Shown here: positions 32,930 to 44,544 of the stretch, in pieces
How the letters are laid out: each line of letters begins with the position of its first letter
How positions within the stretch are numbered: position 1 is the stretch's first letter
Assembly (NCBI GenBank): GCA_028023455.1
Contig: JAQFVV010012416.1
Span: forward strand, 1,853,767 to 1,917,766
From: Epiperipatus broadwayi
Lineage: Eukaryota; Onychophora; Udeonychophora; Euonychophora; Peripatidae
Length of the DNA stretch: 64,000 nucleotides
Reading direction: 5' to 3'
Notes under the pieces: model-generated
What the model was told of the DNA's origin: nothing
What the model saw: the letters and a program-made list of their open reading frames with translations, nothing else
Database searches by the model: none
Translations under genes and position numbers: made by a program

Positions 32930-33550
32930 ATTATATGAAGATATACAAAGAAAGTGAAAGAAGAATAAGAGAATATACTTCAGTGTGAAAATTGTAATTT
33001 TCTATAGAGTAATTATTTTTTTAGGTTAATAGTAACCACACAATATGAAATCAGACATTTAATGTAACACATCTTTAACACATGTTTTATGATGAATTTT
33101 AATTCATCCATAAAAATATTTATTCACAATTCTGTTAGCTGAAATCAAAACATATTACTGTGTAGTATTTGAATTTCTGTTATCTTACCAACACTAAAAT
33201 TTCTTTGAAATCAAATAAATGCAAGTAATGTATTTAAATTTATTTTCTTAAATTATTTTTTAAGAAATATTCATTAATAAATACAAATATAATTACAGAT
33301 TTATGAGTGACTTTGTGCATATCTGAAAATTTCACAATCTGAACTCTATTTTGAACCCAGGTTTTTGGATTCAAATTTGAACTGGCAATGTATTGAAATA
33401 ATACCTGTTTAATACTTGCAAAGAAAATAATAAAACTGCAGTAATTTTCAACTGACAAGCAAAAACGGATGCTTACTTAAATATTTACACTGTTTAGATA
33501 TGTATTCTTAGTGTTAACTATATTTTGAGATTTCATACCGACTTTCTAAC
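32930..33550. other. AT-rich DNA without recognised feature
   Basis: Nothing recognised. Confidence 0.4.
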
Positions 33551-33572
33551 ATTGTGAGGCAATTACGATACG

Positions 33573-33650
33573 CGACTAATAAATGTGCGCATGGGCAGCT
33601 ACGCACATTTATTAGAATGTGCGCACGCGCACATTTATTAGTTATTTATT
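33573..33650. repeat. Clustered CTAATAAATGTGCGC repeats
   Basis: Three copies of a 13-15 bp word: CTAATAAATGTGCGC at about 33578, and its complement at about 33605 and 33630, separated by GC-rich alternating purine-pyrimidine. Able to form hairpins; function unknown. Confidence 0.65.
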
Positions 33651-33659
33651 TATTAGCGT

Positions 33660-34685
33660 TCTAAAATTTGTTTCTTAAAAATCATATCTTTCAAAATTTT
33701 CTAACGCAATTTTTGTAAATAAATAAATTTTATAACATATATAAAAACAGGCAAGCAGATAATTCTTATTGCAGATAATATCAAGAAAGAAAAAGCCAGT
33801 AAATTTTTTGAAACACTGTTTCGTAATAATAAATATTAATTAAAACAAATGTTTGTAAAAACTGGAAATTTTTCAATAGCTGATTTTATAGGATGAAACC
33901 TCCAACTGCTTTATTTGAAAGCTTGTGTTAGCTACTATTATTTTATGTGTACAGAAGTCAAAGGTGAATCATATGGTATGGCAAAACAAGTCATTAGAAA
34001 AAATCCATTTATTTAAAATTTTGACATTTACAATAAAATTTATTATCCTTTTTATGACGTGATCTTTTTTTTTCTGCTTTAGATTGTAAAACTGACTACA
34101 GTTATTGTTTAAACTGCTTTTCTTTTCTTTTTTTAAAAAAAAAAACTATAAAAGATTGCTATTTAAAATAGAACAAAGACAAGTGGAGTTTGAGTTGGAA
34201 AGACATTAATTTTATATGTCAACATTTAAATAAATAAATACTTTTTTAATTAAGCTTTGATGACAAGTTATTCCAAGAAATTCATTATTAATATTTACGG
34301 ATGCCGAAAGCCTTGTCGTTAAGTTCATTAAAATGCTTACTCAGGATCGTGTGAGTTGATGAATTATTTTAGTAATCATCATTACCAGTAGGAACGACTC
34401 GCAAACGAAAATAACGATTCCAACTCCAAGAAAAAAAAAAGATATAAAATCAAAATCATTAATAATAATATATTTACAGATTATTTCCGAGACATAAAAA
34501 CTAATCTGTGACCTATAAATATGTCCACATATAGAACATTGTTCTATTTATTTCGCGGTGCTGTCTTTTAACTTCAGCAGTAGACTTTCCTCTTTGGAAG
34601 TCTTCAACACTTGTCTAATTGTAGCTCTTTATGTATTGTACCTTGAACCATATCTTCCTAATGAATTGAAAACATTATTGTGTTT
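33660..34685. other. AT-rich DNA without recognised feature
   Basis: Nothing recognised. Confidence 0.4.
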
Positions 34686-34689
34686 CCAT

Positions 34690-34995
34690 TTTGGACTCAA
34701 AATTTTATAGTTAGCTAGTAAGGTAAAAGGTGGCTCGTGGAGGGTTGCATTAGATCCTAAGATTTAGGTGCAGTGTTCTCAGATCCAAGGCTCTTCATTG
34801 ATGAAAGCCACAAACTAGAAACTAGTCTAGGGATATTGGACGAGTAGGCACTAGAATGGGATTTTATGCACAAACCTTCTTGCATTCATTGATTACTCTG
34901 ATTTGCACTGAGTGGCGCTGCTGTATGGAGAGTTTAGCCTCTGTGTAAACAGATTGTGTAAACATGAATGGTAATCATGTGATGCTCAGTGGTTG
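34690..34995 (+). repeat. H2 repeat, full single-orientation copy
   Basis: Runs from ATAGTTAGCTAGTAAGG through GGAGGGTTGCATTAGATCC, the hammerhead region (near 34780-34845; core TTGATGA, with C3 changed), CATTCATTGATTACTCTG, and ends GGAGAGTTTAGCC, then GTAATCATGTGATGCTCAGTG. With 54200 it defines a roughly 300-bp unit that is not palindromic, probably the ancestral form of H2. Confidence 0.75.
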
Positions 34996-34999
34996 AAAA

Positions 35000-36205
35000 C
35001 AATCAACATTGCATTTCTTTAGAGTGTCTTTGAGACAATCTTTATAATGTAAACAGGGGTTGTCCCATAAGAAACACGCTCAAGTTCAACAGAAAGCATT
35101 TTTTTAGAAGTCTGTTATTGTTTATTCACACAGTATACTCTAAAATATAACATCCGGAAAGATGAATAACATATTGATTGTCTTATAATCTTACCATTAT
35201 ACTTTTAGAATTTTATGGAGTTATTTCAATTGAAATTTTTCTAATGACAGTATTCTATACAATGAATTAAATAAAATAACTTTATATACCACTAATTTAG
35301 TTGCAACAAAATAGCCTAACATTTCAGTTGATAAATCAGCTCATTATTATGAGTAAAATTTCAGACATTTAAAAAAACAAATAATGAAAGGACACCAGCA
35401 TTCTAGAACAAAATTATATTAAAGAATATAGTGGCAATGTCAAATTGCTGATGAAGAACACATTATATTTTATTAATAGTATTCTATTAACAATACATAT
35501 TTTCATGTTCTACTTATTTCATTCAATAATTTACTCATAATTTAAATATTTAAACATTAAATACTAAATATTTAAGCTTTAGACTAGTTCTGATTCTAAT
35601 TCTACAGAATATCTTTAAAAAAAAAATCCAATTGCGCAATGTTGTATAATATAATTAAAACCATACTTATATTATCATATCAAAGCAAAATATTATATTG
35701 ATTCCGTTACATAAACCACAGTAATAACTACAGATCCATATAACATTTCAAAAGATTGATATTAAAAAAAATAAATACGCAAAATAAAATATCCTCATCT
35801 TATAAATATAATTATTGATTTTGTCTCCATGCATTTGAATGAATAATTTCAACAGTCAGTTATAAAGCACTTGTTCTATAATATGGGCTTGACTTACATT
35901 TCTAAAGTAATTATTCATACGATCAGCTTCGATAACATGTAATCCTCTGAGAAGCGTAGCTCTTACAACTGCACAGAAGTCTGGAAATGAGCAGAGCTCA
36001 AATGTTTCTTAAACGTAATTCAAACAAACTGATAGTTACTGTCTACATTGATTCAAACTAAGTTTCATTCAGCCCTGAAGCAAACAGACAGTTGAAACTG
36101 TCAGATAGTCTTATGAAAAATACAAAGAAGAATCAATTTATTTAGAGATTCATTCAAAATAAATAATGCCAAAAGGATAAAAGAGGTATTGAACATCTTA
36201 AGGAA
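35000..36205. other. AT-rich DNA without recognised feature
   Basis: No feature recognised over 1.2 kb. Confidence 0.4.
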
Positions 36206-36217
36206 AATGTCTTAGAC

Positions 36218-36617
36218 CAGGGGTCCCCAACCTCTTTGCACTTAAGAACACATTCTATAATACCGGCCAGGTGGCGGGTACCATTTATTTTTTAAATGTT
36301 AGGGGGCGGGCACCACTTATTTTTTCAATGTTAATTTATAGTTGGATATTGTTAATAATACACATAATGTACAAAAAATATTTATTTCAAAAATAAAATT
36401 TTAACATATAATTAACATTTATATTTTTATGCGGTAAACGTATACTATGCCCTACAATTTGATTACAATATAATACAATACTTTGTAAGAAATTTTAAAA
36501 ATTAAATTTATTTGTATCAGATAAATAATTTTTTATCATTTACGGATAGCGGCAGGCACACGTAAAATTGTCTGCAGGCACCATTGTTTCCCATGGGCAT
36601 AGGGTTGGGGACCCCTG
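36218..36617. mobile_element. hAT-type MITE, 400 bp
   Basis: The ends are perfect inverted 15-mers, CAGGGGTCCCCAACC, a well-known type of hAT terminal repeat. They are flanked by a perfect 8-bp duplication, TCTTAGAC (36210-36217 and 36618-36625). The interior has no coding capacity, so mobilisation needed a hAT transposase in trans. Confidence 0.95.
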
Positions 36618-36734
36618 TCTTAGACTATACTAGATAAACTAGCTTATAGATGTGGATTGTATTAACAAGTAATAACACCCAAGGACAATTGCTTTCACAT
36701 ACTCTAGATCTATCTACCAAAGTTTAAGTAATCA

Positions 36735-36870
36735 ATTATTATTAGATGACCTAGTGCCATAAAATCTCCATCTTCAGATTACTTTCTGGCTTTTGCCATC
36801 ATAACTGGTGACTAGGATTCAAACCTGGAACTAATGCACTCAGATATTTTTTACTCCTTTACACTTCCCA
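36735..36870 (-). repeat. Decayed H2 repeat
   Basis: On the minus strand a GCAAAAGCCAGAAAG block (stem II plus GAAA) is followed by GTAATCTGAAGATGGAG and TGGCACTAGG, matching H2 order. The CTGATGA strand is no longer intact. Confidence 0.5.
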
Positions 36871-37261
36871 AGCTAACAACCTAAAATTAAAAAAAAAAAA
36901 TCTAAGGTTTTAAACCCACATTGAATTACTTGCAAAGTGTCGCCGAACGGTTTCTATATATTTGTAAAGACCTCAGTTCCAGAATAACTATAGGATTCGG
37001 CTTTCCTTTGGCTAGAATGATTAATATCAACAACAGCATCACATGACTTTATACAACGCTAATATATTATAAAGTAAACTTTTAAAATATCTTTCTTTTT
37101 ACCATCATTTTACAATATACTAATATAACACAAGTTTTATTAATGGTCCAGTACTGATTTCTGCTATTTTCAGAAGCAAAATTTCTTTGTGATCAAGTAA
37201 ATTATAAATAACGATTTTAAATTTATTATTTTATTAAATTAATTTTTTGGAAAAATATTTG

Positions 37262-37645
37262 CTAGTCATCATCATCATTTTCAAACATTACTGATCCACT
37301 GCAGAATGAAAGTTTCTCCAAGTTTCAATCCATCTCTGATATCCATCCTCTCGTCTCTATTTCACCCCAGCACATTTTCTTATTCCATCCATCCATCTCA
37401 CATATGGTCTCTTTCTGGGTCTTTTACAATCTCTTGGAATCCAGTTTAAAACTTTAACTGTCCATCTACTATCATCTCTTCTAGCAATATGTCCATCCCG
37501 ATTGTACTTCAACTATTTGTTTTCTCACCCATGTATTTCGTTTTTGATCTCTTCTTGTTACTCCTAATATGCATCTCTCCATACTTCTTTGAGTGGTCTG
37601 AAATCTCTGTATTGCACTTCTATTAAGTGTCCAATTAAGTAATGA
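37262..37645 (-). pseudogene. RTE-type LINE 3' fragment
   Basis: The minus strand ends in ATGATGATGATGAC at 37262 and corresponds to the RTE copies at 3005-3868 and 42235-42790 (for example the complement of CTCTTTCTGGGTCTTTTAC, then GGAATCCAGTTTAA). 5'-truncated and full of stops. Confidence 0.75.
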
Positions 37646-37809
37646 CATTAAGGCATCACACTTAATTTTTTAAAAATTTTTAAGTTTTGTTCATTTCACC
37701 ATATGAAGTGACTGCATTTTAAAAAAAATTTCAGTATTCTAAATCAACAATGAACTCAGGTTTTTGGATATTATCTACTTAGACATTTGAAAGAAAAAAA
37801 AGACATTTT

Positions 37810-37913
37810 TTTTTTAAGTGTCATAGCATCGGCCGGGACGCAAACCCGCAACCCGGGCAACTGCCTGCAAGTGCAAGGCAGTCGTGCTGACCTCTCGACC
37901 ACCAATGCAAGAC
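37810..37913 (-). repeat. tRNA-derived SINE, minus strand
   Basis: Same subfamily as 985 and 28694 (TGCACTTGCAGGC insert). Perfect 10-bp duplication AAGACATTTT at 37800-37809 and 37914-37923. Confidence 0.92.
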
Positions 37914-37924
37914 AAGACATTTTG

Positions 37925-38370
37925 TTTTGGAAGGATTTTTTTTTTAAAAAAAAAAGATATGCATTGTATGTTGAAATGTGGGCAGAACATGAGACTATTC
38001 AAAGAAAAATCCGATGAGCCTCTTTTTCAATGAGAAATTTAAAGCAAATTAAAAATGTTCAATTTAAAAGACTCCATTATACGAATGAAAATAAATGAGT
38101 AAAAATCATGTTTAAATGCTTTTCGAAAGAACAATAAACACAAGAGGTGAGAAAAATATGCAAAGTTAATTAATAAAGTGAAAATATATTTCTATGTACT
38201 TATAGGAAAAATGGGATAAATATATGAAGAACAGAGTTCGAGTGAATAATTGTGAGGGCGTGAGATAAATAATATATTTAGAAAAAATAAATGAAGTAAT
38301 AAAAAAGATATCTGAACAAAATAAATGATTATGAGTTGCAAAAAAAAAAATTATATTATATAGAAAAAAA
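37925..38370. other. AT-rich DNA without recognised feature
   Basis: Nothing recognised. Confidence 0.4.
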
Positions 38371-38373
38371 GTT

Positions 38374-38415
38374 GCCATGAATATGGGACTATAAACTATC
38401 CCGAAAGCGCTTGGC
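38374..38415 (+). ncRNA. Solitary PLE-type hammerhead-like motif
   Basis: Plus-strand twin of the PLE-1 motif: GCC, ATGAATAT, a GGGA/TCCC stem, GAAA, AGCGCT, T, GGC. No PLE coding sequence lies upstream on this strand, so it may be a solo terminal piece or an inverted terminal copy of nearby PLE-2. Confidence 0.55.
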
Positions 38416-38723
38416 AGTTAATTTTAATAATTTCATAGACAATTAATAGCTTACATATACTAATAAGCCAAAGAAAATTTATTAATAATTGATGTAATAA
38501 TAGGATAGTAGATAAAACTGGCATATTTTGCTGTAATATCCTTTATGTGCGTACATTTAATGAGGCAAAATGGTGTGAAAGTAACTATAATAAATACAGT
38601 TTCTTAAGTTCTCATAAAATATTATTAATAATTAATAAAATTTCAAATGTATATAGTATATACAAGCGCTTTAAAACGCTGGTTGAAGAAGCTGTTAATA
38701 GCAAACAATCAAAATGAGTTAAT

Positions 38724-38768
38724 CCAGGATAAGCACTTTTGAGGTGTTATCTATCATAATCATAGCCA
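38724..38768 (-). ncRNA. Decayed hammerhead-like motif after PLE-2
   Basis: Minus strand: GGCT, ATGATTAT, a weak stem, CTC, AAAA in place of GAAA, AGTGCT, then TATCC. Same position and same first core strand as in PLE-3, about 80 nt past the PLE-2 coding end. Confidence 0.4.
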
Positions 38769-38847
38769 AAATAGTAATACTTGTAGTGATATTATTAAAC
38801 GGTAATATATACAAATGTATATGTAAATTAATCAGCTTGTTTTTTTC

Positions 38848-39046
38848 TTGAGATAGTGAAGCATATGTCATGTCTATTAATTGCATTATTGTCGTTGATA
38901 AAATACGCCTCTTTTACCTTCCTTTTGCAGTCGTTAGTTTCAGTGCACACAATTTTGGGGTTGGAGGGTTTGAACCTATGACTGGCCTGCTTCTCGTGTT
39001 TGAGGAATATTGAAATGTTGTCATTGTTCTTTTGCGCTATCCTTTA
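38848..39046 (-). pseudogene. PLE GIY-YIG C-terminal fragment (PLE-2)
   Basis: Minus-strand peptide RIAQKNNDNISIFLKHEKQA, then SHRFKPSNPKIVCTETND and KVKEAYFINDNNAINRHD. It aligns with the second half of the PLE-1 nuclease domain (FVEHERNSGYAF, VCSETNDTKHKVREAYFI). It is diverged from PLE-1, so it is a different PLE lineage or an older copy. The Y-x-I strand and RT are absent. Confidence 0.75.
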
Positions 39047-39338
39047 TGCATACATATCTGAGTGATAATAATTTAGTTTGTTACTGGCACATATAAATTT
39101 TAAGTGGAATAAAACTGCACAAGCATGGAAGTCACCAAAAATTGGTAATCAAATTCTTTGTTTTTCTTATACATGTATTTCCTGGTTTAAATTTTTTAAA
39201 TAAATATCATTTAAATCTTCCTTGTTGTTTCAACTTTTATTTAAATATTTCAGGTTCAATATATTTAACACATTTTTTTCTTTTTTTATTATTATTAATT
39301 ATTTGTCTGCTAATTTGTTTTTATTAATAATTTTATTT

Positions 39339-40538
39339 GGTACTGTTCTATTAGCCGGTGTCAGCTGCTTGATGGCATTGATGCTATGCAAAAACACAGA
39401 AATATAACTTTACCGGGCCGACAGCAGAAAAATTAACTTTGCTGATTTTCCTTTTACCAAAATTAAAACAAGTCATATTATGAAAGAAATACTAAAATAT
39501 TAAATAAATAAATAAATTAATGGATTGAAAAAATATATATATTAAGAAATAAATACTAAGGAAATAACTAACCTTGATATGTTTATTGATTGGAAACAAT
39601 TTCAATAACGATATGGGCTGGATCAATAAACTTTAAAAGACACAACACCAAAAGTCAATTAAACTTATAAACAACAATAACAGTCCAATTTAACACAGGC
39701 AATGCAAACAAACAAAAAACTATCCTACTTTCTCTTCACACTCAGCTCTGCTAATATAGCCCAGAATACGTATGATGGTCAGGTGCTGGAAAGCTGCAGC
39801 CTCCAGCTCAGAAGTTTGGTATCCCTTTCTAGAAGTCCAAGTAGATGCTCAAGCAAGGCTTCACATTCTCATGCATGGTCTGCATAAGGTTGGCTGCAGA
39901 AAGTGATGGATCGGTTACAGAGAAGCATTCACCGGTCTACTGGCACAGTCCTCTGAAGATCCACTGCTGAGGAAGCATTCTGCCTTGGTGGTTTTTCCTC
40001 CAGCTAAAAAGTTTCATCCACCTCCAAAATCCCACTGAACCGCTTTTGGGGCCAGCAGTTGCCACAATTGCAAACTGTCCATTTTCAAGTCAGCCATTTT
40101 ATTTGTTGTGGACGTGTTCTTGCGCAAACATGATTTTTCACATGAGATGGTCAAAATCTTGCTTGGACGTACCCTTTCCGAATTTTTTGAAGGTTCCATG
40201 TTGAATAGGGAAGCATGGTGAAGGGTTTACAATTGTTAGGAGATAATAGTAGGTCAGATAATTTGTAAGCTAATTACTTTGACAGGCATATTTGAAGAGT
40301 TGTGGGAGGCTGAAGTCCAGACACCCTCACACAATACTGTAGTGAACCATGAACTGTGAGAATTGGGATAAAGTGCATAACAAGAAGCAGCAGGCCAGCC
40401 ACCAGAATTGCATCAAAATGACCTCTTTCTGTGCTTTTGCATAGAAATAAGGCGGCAGCCACATAAACAGCATATTTATGTGTTTTTGCATATAAATAAC
40501 ACCATCAAGTGGCTGACACCGGCTAATAGAACAGTATC
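39339..40538. mobile_element. TIR DNA element, 1200 bp, 8-bp target duplication
   Basis: The ends are inverted copies over about 37 bp with few mismatches, starting TACTGTTCTATTAGCCGG two bases in. Perfect 8-bp duplications TTTTATTT lie at 39331-39338 and 40539-40546. The interior 39700-40460 is less AT-rich than its surroundings but shows no recognisable transposase, so it is probably a non-autonomous derivative. Superfamily not assigned; the 8-bp duplication is compatible with hAT-like or related enzymes. Confidence 0.85.
40014..40199 (-). CDS. Small unrecognised ORF inside TIR element
   Basis: 61 codons on the minus strand, beginning MEPSKNSERVRPSKIL. I do not recognise a domain. It lies in the GC-richer core of the 1.2-kb element and could be a remnant of the parent element's gene or chance. 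No conserved catalytic residues can be pointed to. Confidence 0.2.
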   Translation of the reverse strand: MEPSKNSERVRPSKILTISCEKSCLRKNTSTTNKMADLKMDSLQLWQLLAPKAVQWDFGGG

Positions 40539-40549
40539 TTTTATTTATT

Positions 40550-41280
40550 GTTCTTATATCATATTATACTTATGTATTTAAAATTTTTATTTTTAATTTT
40601 GTGGCTTATTTTACTTTTTTCTTCTATTTTTTAAATATCACTTTAATTAAGTAATTGTTAGTTTTAAATTTTCATATTTTTCCCTCACTTTTTTATAAAT
40701 ATTTTTATTCAAACAATAATTAATTGCTCTATATATTTTTGTGCTATTTATTTTATATTGTACTTGAATAATTTGTGATATTACTTTTATTATTGTATTC
40801 CTTTCTATATATTGATGTTTATATTTTTGTTTCCCCATTATTATTTTTTTTTTTATCCAATTAGGATGTCCAAAAAAATTAATTTTTTTAAAAGCTATTT
40901 CTTTAGATACATTTTACTGTTTTTTTGTTAATTTTATTCGTGTCATTTCTTTTGTTTTATTTTTATTTACCTTTTACATCGTTTTTATATATTTATTATA
41001 TATCTGATTTATATCTATTATTGTTGTTTTCCAGACTTGTGGTATTATTCTTAACAAAAACTACATAATAATAATTGAAACATTCTTATTTATATAATAT
41101 ATGTTGATTCAGATAAAAAATTCAAGCCTTTACAAGAAATTAGAGGAGATTATGTAATGTACTAATTTGCATTATAATGTACTGTATAATAATATTTTAG
41201 GTGTAAATGTAAAACAACTTGAAATCACAATTTATTTGGAGACTTGATATTTCTCAATAGAGAACTATAAAAAGTTTATA
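40550..41280. other. AT-rich DNA without recognised feature
   Basis: Very T-rich on the plus strand; nothing recognised. Confidence 0.4.
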
Positions 41281-41284
41281 AACA

Positions 41285-41505
41285 AGGCAAAACTCTCCAT
41301 ACGGTAGTGCCACCCTGTGCCACAAGCCAGAAACTAGTCTGGGGATATTGGATGAGTAGGCATTAGATAGGGATTTTATGCACAAGCCTTCTGGAATCCA
41401 TTGATTACTCTGGTTAGCACAGGGTGGCACTACTGTATGGAGAGTTTTGCCTTGTTTATAAACAATTATGTGTTAGTATAAGAGATGGTGATCATGTGAT
41501 TCTTA
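41285..41505. repeat. H2 repeat, palindrome with partial hammerhead
   Basis: Outer arms GGCAAAACTCTCCATACGG and complement; the centre keeps GCCACAAGCCAGAAACTAGTC, that is stem II, GAAA, stem III and the cleavage triplet. The CTGATGA strand has been lost by deletion. Confidence 0.7.
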
Positions 41506-42038
41506 ATGGTTTAACTATAAAAAGTTCTTAAGTTGCAAAAAATAATAATAATAAAATCACTATGTACCTCTATTTTTAATTTTCTAGTAATTTTCTTTAC
41601 TTTTATCAAGGAAGTGATCATTATACATTCTTTTAATAATTCCAATATGTCTTGCTGCTGCCTGGGAAGTAATCAGTGCTCAGGAGATGATGTGATATTC
41701 AAGCACTAAAGTGAAAGACTGAGCTTCAACTCAGAAATCTTTAACTTTTGAACCCATCACTGTGCTAATTTGCACAGGATAAGGTTTAATTACAGTTATG
41801 TATAATTTTAAAAAACAAAAATCAAAACTGTTCGAGCTATCATCTAGCTATAATAGCTGGTGGGACTAAGATGTGAAATTTAGTCAATCAACAAGAATGA
41901 TACAAATAGTTCTGATACTTCAAAACTATGCTGCTGATGAAGACTTTTGAAAAATTCTACGGAGAGTATGAAAACCGATAAATAGATATGTGATTACGTT
42001 AGACGTAAACTTTCCCTTGAAATACAAATAATTAAGTT

Positions 42039-42084
42039 GAAACTGGTCATATCATAGAATTCATTCTATGATATGACCAGTTTC
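42039..42084. repeat. Perfect 22-bp inverted repeat with 2-nt spacer
   Basis: 42039-42060 (GAAACTGGTCATATCATAGA plus AT) and 42063-42084 are exact reverse complements, separated only by TC. It looks like the tip of a head-to-head repeat junction. Confidence 0.85.
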
Positions 42085-42234
42085 ATTACAAAAGTGTATA
42101 TCACTTGAAAATGTGGGCAGTGTAAGAACATAGGATAAACAGCAATGAGATGATTCGATTCTAATCATCCTAAAAGTTAATGTGACTTTAGGCAGCCTGG
42201 AAACATATATGAATTCTGTTATCACAATTATGAA

Positions 42235-42790
42235 TGTATCTTTGATCAGTTCTCTTCTCCACATCACTCCTGCACACTTTCTTATTTCATCCATCTATCT
42301 CAAATGTGGTCTCTTTCTGGGTTTTTTACAATCTCTTGGAATCCAGTTTAAGATTTCAATTGTCCATCTATTATCATCTCTTCCAGAAATATGTCTAGCC
42401 CAACTCCACTTGTGTTTTAATTTTTTCAATGAGGTCAGTAATATCTGTTTGTTCTCTTATCTATATATTGCATTTTCACACTCTTCTTGTTGCTCCCAAC
42501 ATGCATCTCTCCATGCTTCATTGAATGGTCTGAAGTCTGTATTGCTCTTCTATTATGTGTCCAAGCCTCAGATCCATAAGTAAGAACTGGTAAAACACAT
42601 TTATTAAAAACCTTCCTTTTCAAACACATAGGCATATTTCCTTTTAATATCAAGTTATTTCTACCAAAAACACTCCAAGTTTAATTCTATAATGTCATCC
42701 ATTATGTTTCCATCTGTATTAATAATCTGACCAAGGTATTTGTAGCTGGTAACTTCTACTAACACATCGTAATACAATCTTTATTTTCAT
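42235..42790 (-). pseudogene. RTE-type LINE 3' fragment
   Basis: Minus-strand peptides FNKCVLPVLTYGSEAWTHN, then KTNRYY-type residues and MDEIRKCAGVMWRRE, with shifts between. This is the C-terminus of RTE ORF2 in its normal, uninverted order and serves as the internal reference for the rearranged copy at 3005-3868. Confidence 0.8.
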
Positions 42791-42799
42791 ATTTTGTAC

Positions 42800-43600
42800 A
42801 ATATTAAGTTACATGTCAGAAAGTACATATTTTCATTAAATGTTACATTAAACAAAGCCTTAATATAGTTTGTTCCTTGCTCGTGATTTTTCTTGCATGT
42901 CTCATGAATGTTTTATTGCATTAGAGAATAGTTTTATTAATAACTATTGTGTGGTATTAAGTTTATCTTTGAATTAGGTCATAAAGGATCCTTACTATTA
43001 AAAATTCCCTGTGGCCACACTTTAATTTTTTTCTTGTCATGTCAGTATTTAAGATCTCTATAAAATCTTTTTTTTTTTCAGTATTTGTAGAACTGTTGAA
43101 AAGAATAAGCCTTTTTAATTTGAAATAATGCTTTGTACCTTACCAACCCTATGAATCTGAATATTGATAATGCCACTTTTGTTTGTTTTCTTTGATCACT
43201 AACCATGCAATTTGATATCTTACTTAGTGTAATAGCTGATGTATATATGGAATCAGAAGACTTAATATTCAGATGAACACAATTACATCCAAAAATGTCT
43301 TCACTGAATATAGTCTACATCTAAATTCTGCTTAGGTCCTTTATTGAACAAATTCCAATAATACAGAGGAAAAATTCTCTGTATAATAGCATACAGCTTG
43401 TGTAAGTATAAAGAAATGGAGATTGTGTGGGTTTTGAGGTTTAAATTCCAATAACTTTGCTCTCCCCCGAAATATCATTAAAGAGAGGGAGATGTAATAC
43501 ATAATGTACGGAAACCACTAATCAACTTTGCTCTTAGGAAAAAGTGGAGAAATCAGGAGGAACTTAATAGATAATTATGTGTAATTACTACAGACTGTTG
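42800..43600. other. AT-rich DNA without recognised feature
   Basis: Nothing recognised. Confidence 0.4.
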
Positions 43601-43604
43601 CCTT

Positions 43605-43790
43605 TTGCGGGATGGCTCAGTTGGTTAGAGTGTTACCTTAAAATTCAATACTCAAGAATCTAAGGACCCAGGTTCGAATCCCATGTTTGTACTGTCACTG
43701 GTCAGGCCAGCAACACCTGAAGAAGAGGGAGACTAATACCTCTTGAAACGTTGTGCATACACTAACCTGTCTGATGTGTTATTACTACAG
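43605..43790 (+). repeat. tRNA-headed repeat with hairpin body
   Basis: GCGGGATGGCTCAGTTGG (box A-like), then GGTTCGAATCC (box B), form a tRNA-like head. It is followed by CCAGCAACACCTGAAGAAG, a stem AGAGG/CCTCT, TTGAAACGTTGTG and a GTGTTATTACTA tail. The body matches the centre of the palindrome at 31205-31690. It is not a functional tRNA gene because the acceptor arm does not pair. Confidence 0.6.
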
Positions 43791-43799
43791 TTGAATGTA

Positions 43800-44415
43800 T
43801 TTGGAATATTTAAATAAAGTTAAATTTCTCTAAAGACATTTACTACACATATTAGATGATGAAAATAGGCCAGTATAAAAATACAAGTATTGTTTTTACA
43901 TTTATATAGTTAAAAAAAAAAAACAATCCTATTTTTTAAAAATATTCTGTATTATAATGTGATTTTTTTAAAGAAGTCTAAAAGATTATGGTACAGCGAT
44001 ATAACAAAATTAATTGGAAAAATGATAAGTAATAAATAATAAGAAATAGACGAATTTATTGGGTGATGCATAATGACTTAGAGATAGGAAACTTTTAGAT
44101 TGGCTAACAAGGTTTCTGGACATATAATTTATACTCAGAAATTTCTGATTTCATTTAAGGAGAAGACAGTCTGCTTCGCCTCATTAACACATCGACGTGA
44201 AGTTATCTTGAGTGGTTTACTTACAATGATGGAGTGAAGAATTTGAAAATAAAGATTCCAAAATCAATTCTCAGTTGAATTCCAGAAAAAAAAAAAAGCC
44301 ATTTGGAAAAAAAAAAAGAAGTTAAAGGTTGTCACAACACCGCCCAAACAACCTAACGAAACTGTTTCCAGATATAAAAAAACATTCAGTGAAAACAAAA
44401 TTGTGTTTGGGTCCA
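43800..44415. other. AT-rich DNA without recognised feature
   Basis: Nothing recognised. Confidence 0.4.
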
Positions 44416-44429
44416 GCATAAAATGTTTT

Positions 44430-44526
44430 TTTTTTTTTCTCATATGTCAAGCCGTCGGCCGGGCGCGAACCCGGGACAATTGCTTGGAAAGCAGCTGCGC
44501 TAACCTCTCGACCACCAACGCTTGAC
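44430..44526 (-). repeat. tRNA-derived SINE, minus strand
   Basis: Box A TGGTCGAGAGG, box B GGTTCGCGCCC and an A-tail. A perfect 14-bp duplication GCATAAAATGTTTT at 44416-44429 and 44527-44540 marks it as an insertion that has decayed little. Confidence 0.93.
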
Positions 44527-44544
44527 GCATAAAATGTTTTGGAA

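Noticed and set aside
39142-39407. Overlapping Phe-rich ORFs at the left end of the 1.2-kb TIR element
   Set aside because: Compositional ORFs crossing the element boundary; no protein family resemblance.
41930-41990. CTGATGAAGAC followed at distance by GAAAACC
   Set aside because: The intervening sequence does not give a convincing stem II and no stem I was found.
43607-43680. Candidate functional tRNA gene (box A and box B present)
   Set aside because: The 5' GCGGGAT has no pairing partner after the T arm and the T stem is mismatched; it is a tRNA-derived repeat head.
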